DNA of 8,188 nt from JBOFHT01 sp051649785 (GTDB lineage Archaea; Methanobacteriota; Methanobacteria; Methanobacteriales; Methanobacteriaceae), in assembly GCA_051649785.1 (NCBI GenBank), contig JBOFHT010000024.1, positions 1 to 8,188 on the forward strand. The letters are read 5' to 3'. The notes under the pieces are model-generated. The model was not told the origin of the DNA. It was given only the letters and a program-made list of their open reading frames with translations, and did no database searches. Positions 1-4,517 of this stretch are shown one piece after another. The position numbers and the translations under genes were made by a program. Each line of letters begins with the position of its first letter. Positions within the stretch are counted from its first letter, which is position 1.

Positions 1-360
1 TTTAAGGTTATTTGAATCAATACTTGAATTTTCTTTTTTAGTATTAATTTCTCTAAAGAAGCAAGAATAATATCCTTCATGGCAAGCAGCACCATTTTGC
101 TTAACTTTAAGAACAATACAATCCATATCACAGTCAACAAATACTTCTTTAATTTCCTGAGTATTATTAGAAGATTCACCTTTTAACCAAAGCTTGCTAC
201 GAGAAGTACTCCAATAATGAGCCATTTTAGTTTCTAAACTCTTTTCAAAAGCTAATTTATTCATAAAAGCTACCATTAAAACTTGTGAAGTCTTATAATC
301 CTGAGCTACAGCAATAATAAGCTTTTCACCATTAATATTATGTTTAAAATTTAATTCTAT
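1..360 (-). CDS. hisI: Phosphoribosyl-AMP cyclohydrolase HisI, C-terminus cut by window edge
   Basis: HisI opens the ring of phosphoribosyl-AMP, the third step of histidine synthesis, as a cytosolic zinc- and magnesium-dependent homodimer. The 120 codons visible cover the whole conserved core. Seen in order: NGEKLIIAVAQD (residues 10-21), VLMVAFMN (27-34), HYWSTSR followed by KLWLKGESS (47-64), the metal motif DCDMD (76-80) and CHEGYYSCF (93-101). By family knowledge Asp76, Asp78 and Asp80 bind magnesium, and Cys77, Cys93 and Cys100 bind zinc; all are present. The usual Gly in the GETSG loop is replaced (GESSNNTQ). The frame is still open at base 1, so a Ser/Asn-rich tail continues outside. 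There is no ATG, GTG or TTG in frame back to the hisS stop. I place the start at ATA (358-360) because GGGGAT lies six bases before it and MELNFKH fits the usual beginning of the family. It lies downstream of hisS on the same strand, probably in one transcript. The identity is certain; the start is not. Confidence 0.9.
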   Translation of the reverse strand, partial: MELNFKHNINGEKLIIAVAQDYKTSQVLMVAFMNKLAFEKSLETKMAHYWSTSRSKLWLKGESSNNTQEIKEVFVDCDMDCIVLKVKQNGAACHEGYYSCFFREINTKKENSSIDSNNLK

Positions 361-366
361 ATTTAC

Positions 367-375
367 ATCCCCTTT
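367..375 (-). promoter_or_regulatory. Ribosome binding site deciding the hisI start
   Basis: On the minus strand AAAGGGGAT lies six bases before the ATA at 358-360. Aligned to the archaeal consensus GGAGGTGAT it has one mismatch in GGTGAT. The same six-base spacing separates GGAGGT from the TTG of hisS and GAGGT from the ATG of the first rubredoxin. This internal agreement is the main reason for proposing an ATA start. Confidence 0.5.
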
Positions 376-420
376 ACTAAAACAATTAATACTATACTTA
401 CTATTAATATTATCACAATT

Positions 421-552
421 ACAGTTATTATTGCAATTAGAATTGATATCGATATTGTTATAATTGATATGGATATTGTTATAATTGATATGGATATTGT
501 TATAATTGATATTATAATTGGTATTATTATAATAATTACAGTTATTGTTATA
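421..552. repeat. 21-bp tandem repeat array in the hisS-hisI spacer
   Basis: The plus-strand unit ATTGATATGGATATTGTTAT+A occurs at 442-462, 463-483 and 484-504. The first copy differs by one base (C for G at position 9). Degenerate copies flank the core, and a 21-base relative ends at 552. On the minus strand the unit reads Tyr-Asn-Asn-Ile-His-Ile-Asn, in the frame shared by hisS and hisI, and the whole spacer after the hisS stop is free of stop codons in that frame. The second frame is also open within the core, so openness alone does not prove translation. Confidence 0.9.
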
Positions 553-561
553 ATTATTATT

Positions 562-1878
562 TTATAAATTTAAATTATCTAAAATATTATTAATAGCTAC
601 TACAGCTTGTTCACCAGTAGCCATATCTTTTATTGTTACATTACCTTCATTTAAGTCACGTTTTCCAACGAGAATGGCTTTTTTAACATTTAAAGAGTTA
701 GCATAAGATAGAACTTTTTTAAATTTACGCTTGTATAAATCAATTTCACAAGAAATATTAGCATTTCTAAGAGTTTGAGCTATTTTATAAGATTCAGCAC
801 GAGTATCATCAGAAATAGGAACTACAAATACATCTGCTTTAGAATAAATAGCTTCTTTGTTTTTAGTAGTTGCTTCAATGGCATTAATTAACCTATCAAA
901 TCCAAAAGCAAATCCCGTAGAACTAATGTCTTCACCACCAAAAGACTTGATTAAGTTATAGCTACCTCCACCACAAATTTGCTTCTGAGCACCAAGTTCA
1001 GGAATGTATACTTCAAAAACCATGCCAGTATAATAATCCAATCCACGAGCTATTCCTAAATTAATCGTATAATTACTAGAATCAACATTAAAAGCATTGA
1101 TCATGCTAATTAAGCTTCTAAACTCATTAAGTGCATTAACAGTAGAATCATGCCCTGCGATGATACTTTCAAGTTCATCTAAAACACTTTCATCCCCAAT
1201 TAAATGAATAATTTTTAAAAGAATTTCTTTAAGTTTAGTGTCAATTTTTTCTGAGCTATTGTTATTTAAGCTATCTAAATAATTGATAAGACCTTCTTCA
1301 TCTTGCTTATCAATTAAAATCATTATTTGTTCTTGATTTTCATTAGATACTTCAAATTCGGCAAAAAGATTTTTAACTATTCCTAAATGACCAATATGAA
1401 TTTCAGCAGTTTTTTTAGTGTCAAGCCCTAATTTATTAAGAGAAGATACAAGTAAAGCTATAACTTCTGCCTCAGCTTCTGGAGATTTAGCTCCAAGGAG
1501 TTCACATCCAAATTGCCAGAATTGCCTAAATCTTCCTGCTTGAGGACGCTCATATCTAAAACAAGAGCCATAATAATAAAGTTTAACAGGTTTTAAACTT
1601 CTCTGCATTTCATTTAAGTAAATACGAGCTACAGGAGCCGTAATTTCAGGACGTAATGCTAATTCACGTCCAGATTTATCTTCAAAGTTATAAAGCTGGT
1701 TTACAATCTGCTCTCCGGATTTAGTAGTAAAAAGATCCAAGTTTTCAAATAAAGGTGTTTTAATCTCATGATACGCATAATTCTCAAAAACTTCTCGTAA
1801 AACTACTTCAACATCTCGCCTAGCTTTTACTTCATCAAATAAAAAGTCCCTTGTTCCACGAGGTTTATTAAATTCCAA
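562..1878 (-). CDS. hisS: Histidyl-tRNA synthetase HisS
   Basis: HisS charges tRNA-His with histidine; it is a cytosolic class II synthetase dimer. Numbered from the upstream ATG at 1884, the sequence shows the N-terminal NKPRGTRDF (6-14), LRPEITAPVAR (77-87), motif 2 FRYERPQAGRFRQF (109-122), the histidine-binding segment RGLDYYTG (280-287), CGGGSYN (304-310), motif 3 GFAFGFDRL (324-332) and a C-terminal anticodon-binding domain from about 350. Length is normal for an archaeal or bacterial HisRS. The ATG at 1884 directly touches the GGAGGT ribosome site (1885-1890), leaving no spacer. The TTG two codons later (1876-1878) lies six bases from that site and gives MEFNKPRGTRDF, so I prefer the TTG start, 438 residues. 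A small Asn run (LNNNSSEK, 206-213) sits in the variable insertion domain. It is followed on the same strand by hisI. Confidence 0.95.
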   Translation of the reverse strand: MEFNKPRGTRDFLFDEVKARRDVEVVLREVFENYAYHEIKTPLFENLDLFTTKSGEQIVNQLYNFEDKSGRELALRPEITAPVARIYLNEMQRSLKPVKLYYYGSCFRYERPQAGRFRQFWQFGCELLGAKSPEAEAEVIALLVSSLNKLGLDTKKTAEIHIGHLGIVKNLFAEFEVSNENQEQIMILIDKQDEEGLINYLDSLNNNSSEKIDTKLKEILLKIIHLIGDESVLDELESIIAGHDSTVNALNEFRSLISMINAFNVDSSNYTINLGIARGLDYYTGMVFEVYIPELGAQKQICGGGSYNLIKSFGGEDISSTGFAFGFDRLINAIEATTKNKEAIYSKADVFVVPISDDTRAESYKIAQTLRNANISCEIDLYKRKFKKVLSYANSLNVKKAILVGKRDLNEGNVTIKDMATGEQAVVAINNILDNLNL

Positions 1879-1884
1879 ATCCAT

Positions 1885-1890
1885 ACCTCC
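1885..1890 (-). promoter_or_regulatory. Strong ribosome binding site of hisS
   Basis: The minus strand reads GGAGGT immediately before ATGGAT and then TTG. A perfect Shine-Dalgarno core with zero spacing to the ATG would be unusual. Six bases to the TTG is the spacing seen elsewhere in this window. This decides the start in favour of TTG at 1878. Confidence 0.7.
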
Positions 1891-1940
1891 AACATCAAAT
1901 TAATAAATAATCCATTATTGATTAATATAATTAGTATAAT

Positions 1941-1951
1941 TAATATATAAA
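1941..1951 (-). promoter_or_regulatory. Candidate TATA box for hisS-hisI
   Basis: On the minus strand TTTATATATTA matches the archaeal TATA element TTTATATA well. Initiation about 25 bases downstream would fall near 1920 and give a leader of about 40 nt. The surrounding DNA is extremely AT-rich, so chance matches are common. Confidence 0.45.
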
Positions 1952-2194
1952 TAATTTAGGTAAATAGAATATTAGTAATTGTGATTATAAATATAAGTAT
2001 AATTATTATAATCATTATTTATTATACTATATTTTATTTATTTTTCTAATTATATAAATGTTAAGAATATATATGAATTTTTAAAAATAAATCTTAAAAA
2101 TATAATAAAATAAAAAAATAAGGCAAAAAAAGATATAAATTGAATAAATTAGGATACAGAATTTTTTTTACACATTCCAAATGTTAGTTGATAA

Positions 2195-2224
2195 AAAATT
2201 TATCTGGATAAAATTTATCTGGAT
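2195..2224. repeat. Perfect 15-bp tandem duplication
   Basis: AAAATTTATCTGGAT occurs twice head to tail (2195-2209 and 2210-2224), followed by ATA. The copies are identical, which suggests a recent slippage duplication. It lies inside the small unsupported plus-strand frame, where it would read as repeated KFIWI. Confidence 0.85.
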
Positions 2225-2374
2225 ATATTATGTAAAATATATTGTAACAAACAGTGACCCACACAATACTAAGATAAAATAAAGTAAGTTAAATTAATTT
2301 AAAGTAATTTAAGGTACAATAAAATAAGATAAAGTAGAATTGATGCCAAAAAAGGTTGAAAATATCAAATGAAG

Positions 2375-2399
2375 ATAAAAATAAAAAAAATAAAAAAAG
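2375..2399 (-). terminator. T-rich terminator after the ferritin gene
   Basis: Starting 16 bases after the ferritin stop, the minus strand has runs of seven, eight and five T separated by single A bases. Archaeal intrinsic termination relies on such T tracts in the non-template strand without needing a hairpin, and none is obvious here. Confidence 0.6.
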
Positions 2400-2415
2400 A
2401 GTGAACTACCTACAA

Positions 2416-2922
2416 CTATTCAGCAGGAGAATTAAAAACTCTTGAAGCTAAATCATTATCAAGTAGATATAAACCACTAGGTGATTCAATAGCTAATTTT
2501 ACCTTATTTAAGATTCCACTTGCAGTTTCTTCTTCTTCAACTTGTTCAGCTACAAACCATTGTAAGAAGTTATTAGTTGCATGATCTTTTTCTACAATAG
2601 CTAAATCAACTAAATTATTAATTAAACCTGTAACTTTTTGTTCATGTGAATAAACATTTTCAAAAGCATGAATTGGTGATTCCCAAGCTACTTGTGGTTT
2701 TTCAATTAAATCTAATTCTACTCTACCACCACGACTTATAATGAATTCATAGATTTTCATCCCATGAGATAATTCTTCTTGTGCTTGTATTTTCATCCAG
2801 TTAGCAAACCCTGAAAGGTCACTATCTTCAAAATAAGCGGCCATAGCTAGATAAAGATACGAAGAATAAAGTTCAGCATTTACTTGAGCATTTAAAGCTC
2901 TTTCCATATTTGAGTTTAACAT
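2416..2922 (-). CDS. ftnA: Bacterial-type (non-haem) ferritin
   Basis: Ferritin forms a 24-subunit cytosolic shell that oxidises Fe(II) at a di-iron site and stores it as a ferric mineral; in an anaerobe it also limits damage from iron and oxygen. The 168-residue length is normal. The four-helix-bundle ferroxidase residues are all present: Glu17 in NAELYSSYLY, Glu49-Glu50 and His53 in QEELSHG, Glu94, then Glu126-Gln127 and Glu129-Glu130 in AEQVEEEE. These positions match the A, B and C iron sites known for E. coli FtnA, including Gln127, so this is the FtnA type rather than bacterioferritin; no haem-binding Met equivalent was assigned. The ATG at 2922 has GGTTGAT a few bases upstream. A second Met at codon 6 is possible, but FtnA proteins usually keep the short MLNSNM-like lead. 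It stands alone between its own promoter and a strong T-rich terminator, next to two rubredoxin genes, which suggests a shared stress role. Confidence 0.95.
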   Translation of the reverse strand: MLNSNMERALNAQVNAELYSSYLYLAMAAYFEDSDLSGFANWMKIQAQEELSHGMKIYEFIISRGGRVELDLIEKPQVAWESPIHAFENVYSHEQKVTGLINNLVDLAIVEKDHATNNFLQWFVAEQVEEEETASGILNKVKLAIESPSGLYLLDNDLASRVFNSPAE

Positions 2923-2987
2923 ATTATCAACCTACAGTATTATTAATATTATTAATTTATTACAATATTACACTATTAAATTCTAAA

Positions 2988-3014
2988 AAATCAATTTCTA
3001 GAAATCAATTTCTA
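2988..3014. repeat. Two 13-bp direct repeats at the ferritin promoter
   Basis: AAATCAATTTCTA occurs at 2988-3000 and exactly again at 3002-3014, one G apart. The junction also makes the palindrome ATTTCTAGAAAT. They lie just downstream of the proposed TATA box in the direction of ferritin transcription and overlap the expected initiation site. A repressor could bind there; no regulator is identified. Confidence 0.6.
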
Positions 3015-3018
3015 AAAA

Positions 3019-3030
3019 TTAAATATAAAA
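3019..3030 (-). promoter_or_regulatory. Candidate TATA box of the ferritin gene
   Basis: On the minus strand TTTTATATTTAA resembles an archaeal TATA element. Initiation about 26 bases downstream would be near 2998, inside the paired direct repeats, with a leader of about 75 nt. Background AT content makes this tentative. Confidence 0.4.
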
Positions 3031-3116
3031 AGAATGGAAAGAAATGCTTAATAGCTAAAAATAAGTAAATTTTAGCTAAAAAGATAAGTAAAAACACATT
3101 ACAAAATGGAAAATAA

Positions 3117-3171
3117 TAAAAAGTTTAAAAATAATAAAAATTGGAATAATATTAAAAGATTAAAGTAAAAA
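3117..3171 (-). terminator. T-rich region after the first rubredoxin gene
   Basis: Downstream of the rubredoxin stop the minus strand has several T5 and T4 tracts interrupted by A. This fits archaeal T-tract termination and would separate the rubredoxin transcript from the ferritin promoter, but similar runs are common in these spacers. Confidence 0.35.
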
Positions 3172-3176
3172 CAATT

Positions 3177-3335
3177 TTATTGTTTTACAAATTGATCTTT
3201 ACCTACACCACACATAGGGCATAACCAGTCATCAGGAACATCTTCCCAAGCCGTTCCAGCAGCTACACCATTGTCAGGGTCTCCAATTGCAGGGTCGTAT
3301 ACATATCCACACATTTCACAAATATAACTGTCCAT
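3177..3335 (-). CDS. rub: Rubredoxin (52 residues)
   Basis: Rubredoxin is a small cytosolic one-electron carrier with a single iron held by four cysteines. In methanogens it typically passes electrons to oxygen- or peroxide-reducing enzymes such as F420H2 oxidase and rubrerythrin. The pattern is complete: CEMCGY (Cys6, Cys9), YDPAIGDPDNGVAAGTAWED, then DWLCPMCG (Cys39, Cys42). The aromatic residues Tyr11, Tyr13, Trp30 and Trp37 of the fold core are present. I start it at the ATG at 3335 because GAGGTG lies just upstream with ideal spacing. An in-frame TTG 13 codons earlier would add an Arg-rich tail with no family counterpart. It follows another rubredoxin gene on the same strand by about 150 bp and may share its transcript or use its own promoter. 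No electron partner gene is in the window. Confidence 0.95.
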   Translation of the reverse strand: MDSYICEMCGYVYDPAIGDPDNGVAAGTAWEDVPDDWLCPMCGVGKDQFVKQ

Positions 3336-3375
3336 AATAACACCTCTTATTCTATTAAATCGAATATAACTCAAT

Positions 3376-3387
3376 ATAATTTATAAA
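3376..3387 (-). promoter_or_regulatory. Candidate TATA box of the first rubredoxin gene
   Basis: On the minus strand TTTATAAATTAT would direct initiation near 3357, about 22 bases before the ATG at 3335, with the ribosome site inside the leader. It is flanked upstream by the AAT microsatellite. The match is good, but the surroundings are AT-rich. Confidence 0.4.
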
Positions 3388-3418
3388 TAATAATAATAAT
3401 AATAGTAGTAATAGCAAT
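3386..3418. repeat. AAT trinucleotide microsatellite
   Basis: Six perfect AAT units (3386-3403) are followed by decayed units AGT AGT AAT AGC AAT. It lies just upstream of, and slightly overlaps, the proposed TATA box of the rubredoxin gene. Confidence 0.85.
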
Positions 3419-3487
3419 AGATATTAAATAGCTATCAAATATTCATTATAGCTATAATTTTTTACCTATTTAATAAAATAATTAGCT

Positions 3488-3649
3488 TTATATCGCCACA
3501 AACATTCTTTTAGGTGCTCCACATGATGGGCAAAGAAAACTATCTGGAACATCTCCCCATTCAGTTCCTGCCTCAATATTAGCTCTTGATTCACCTTTTG
3601 CAGGGTTATAAATATAACCACATACTTTACATTTCATTTTTTGACTCAT
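3488..3649 (-). CDS. rub: Second rubredoxin (53 residues)
   Basis: This is a short gene easily missed by length cut-offs. The product begins MSQKMKCKVCGYIYNPAKGE and carries both knuckles, Cys7/Cys10 (CKVCGY) and Cys40/Cys43 (LCPSCGAPK), with GTEWGDVPDSF between them. This is a complete rubredoxin iron site and the protein should act as a cytosolic one-electron carrier. It differs from its neighbour: it lacks the acidic DPDNG loop (here KGESRAN), has Phe where the other has Trp before the second knuckle, and ends in a more basic PKRMFVAI. The two are therefore divergent paralogues, not a recent duplication. AAGGAG lies nine bases before the ATG at 3649. The next minus-strand gene downstream is the other rubredoxin, about 150 bp away. 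Partners may differ; none is visible here. Confidence 0.93.
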   Translation of the reverse strand: MSQKMKCKVCGYIYNPAKGESRANIEAGTEWGDVPDSFLCPSCGAPKRMFVAI

Positions 3650-3690
3650 AATTGAATTCTCCTTAAATTATATACAATTATTATTTGATA

Positions 3691-3700
3691 TGATATAAAA
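3691..3700 (-). promoter_or_regulatory. Candidate TATA box of the second rubredoxin gene
   Basis: On the minus strand TTTTATATCA lies about 45 bases before the ATG. Initiation about 26 bases downstream would be near 3670 and give a leader of about 20 nt that includes the AAGGAG site. Tentative because of base composition. Confidence 0.4.
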
Positions 3701-3860
3701 TACATATTTTTTATTTTATACATTATTAACAGTAATTATGATATTATATATTGTTATTAATATACTTTATTGAATTAATAATATTATTATAATTAGTAAT
3801 ATCCATAATAGAAATACTTAAAAGCCAAAATATCTAAAATATTCTAGATACTATTGCAAT

Positions 3861-3994
3861 ATAATAGAAAAAGTATCTAAAAAGAATTAAAAGATAAAAA
3901 CTTAGTGGAATGTATAAATGAAGAATCAAAAGCAGGTAGATTTTACAAATTAACTGAAAAATGACAAAAAATAGTTAAATATTTGTTGAAATAG
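3861..3994 (+). pseudogene. Remnant of a winged-helix transcription regulator C-terminus
   Basis: The plus-strand frame from 3881 reads KELKDKNLVECINEES, then KAGRFYKLTEK, an in-frame TGA (3962-3964), and QKIVKYLLK before a final TAG (3992-3994). This is the recognition-helix end and wing of a MarR/ArsR-like archaeal winged-helix regulator, where TEKG followed by a K/I-rich helix is standard; TGA stands where GGA (Gly) is expected. Just upstream, in another frame, IIEKVSK (3861-3881) fits the preceding SK-x-LKEL helix, so a small deletion or frameshift interrupted it there. I cannot follow the N-terminal half; the DNA before about 3860 is unrelated A/T-rich sequence. No start or ribosome site remains. 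It lies opposite to its neighbours in a 433-bp spacer. The homology is judged by eye from family patterns, not by search. Confidence 0.65.
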
Positions 3995-4020
3995 AATTTA
4001 TAATTATATTCCAAAAACTA

Positions 4021-4077
4021 AAAGAAATAAAAATAAAGAAATAAGAAAAATAAAATAAATTAAATTAAATAAAAAAA
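4021..4077 (-). terminator. T-rich terminator region after usp
   Basis: The minus strand just past the usp stop has a T7 run (4071-4077) followed by many T3-T5 runs, with almost no G or C. This suits archaeal T-tract termination and would end the atwA-usp transcript. Confidence 0.45.
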
Positions 4078-4082
4078 TATTA

Positions 4083-4478
4083 TTAATGCACAATCATTAC
4101 AGGAACATCAGATGTCTTAATAACTCTATCAGCTACACTACCAATAATTAACTTCTCAATCTTATTTTTACCATGTGGACTAATAACAACTAAATCAGCA
4201 TTAGCTTTTCTAGCTATTGTTTTCATATCCCTAAGAGGGTCTCCTGTAATTAATTCTTCTTTAAATTCAACTCCAGCATCTTCTGCTTTTTTTTGGAGGT
4301 TTTGAAGAATTTCATTACCTTCGTCTTCAAGAACTTCGTAAGGATAAATTAGCTTTTCATCAATTACATAAATACCCACAATTTTAGCATTAAGTTGTTT
4401 AGCTAATTCAACAGCTACATCTTCAGCTTTAGCTGCATATTCAGAGCCATCTGTTGGAACCATTATATTTTTAAACAT
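4083..4478 (-). CDS. Universal stress protein, UspA family
   Basis: This is a single-domain cytosolic universal stress protein of 131 residues, a nucleotide-binding Rossmann-like fold that forms dimers; its exact role in archaea is not established. It begins MFKNIMVPTDGSEYA, the usual first strand and loop, has IVGIYVID (33-40) and GDPLRDM (79-85), and ends VPVMIVH. The C-terminal ATP-binding pattern G-x2-G-x9-G-S/T is seen as S100-PH-G103-x9-G113-S114. The first glycine is serine, while the rest, including GSVADRVI, is intact, so ATP binding is likely but not certain. The ATG at 4478 follows AAAGGTAGTGATAAT, a good ribosome site. It lies 39 bp downstream of atwA on the same strand with no T-rich terminator between, so the two are probably co-transcribed. 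Confidence 0.93.
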   Translation of the reverse strand: MFKNIMVPTDGSEYAAKAEDVAVELAKQLNAKIVGIYVIDEKLIYPYEVLEDEGNEILQNLQKKAEDAGVEFKEELITGDPLRDMKTIARKANADLVVISPHGKNKIEKLIIGSVADRVIKTSDVPVMIVH

Positions 4479-4517
4479 ATTATCACTACCTTTAATATTA
4501 CTAATTAATTCACTGAT

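Larger units (their letters stand above)
1891..2415. other. AT-rich spacer between ferritin gene and hisS
   Basis: This spacer of about 525 bases holds the hisS leader and promoter on its left and the ferritin terminator on its right. The middle is low-complexity A/T, including related AAGATAAA/TAAAGTA words at about 2271-2336. One patch of higher complexity lies at about 2170-2275. It contains a 15-bp tandem duplication and a 33-codon plus-strand reading frame (2181-2282) without a ribosome site. I see no RNA gene and no convincing protein gene. Confidence 0.6.

Noticed and set aside
421..552. CRISPR array
   Set aside because: The 21-bp units are directly abutting with no unique spacers between them, so this is a simple tandem repeat.
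2181..2282. 33-residue hydrophobic plus-strand peptide gene
   Set aside because: It has no Shine-Dalgarno sequence, lies in a spacer with a recent slippage duplication and cannot be matched to a family; kept only as a low-interest observation.
3336..3374. Upstream TTG extension of the first rubredoxin (13 residues)
   Set aside because: The internal ATG has a strong GAGGTG site with ideal spacing and gives a normal 52-residue rubredoxin; the extension runs through that ribosome site.
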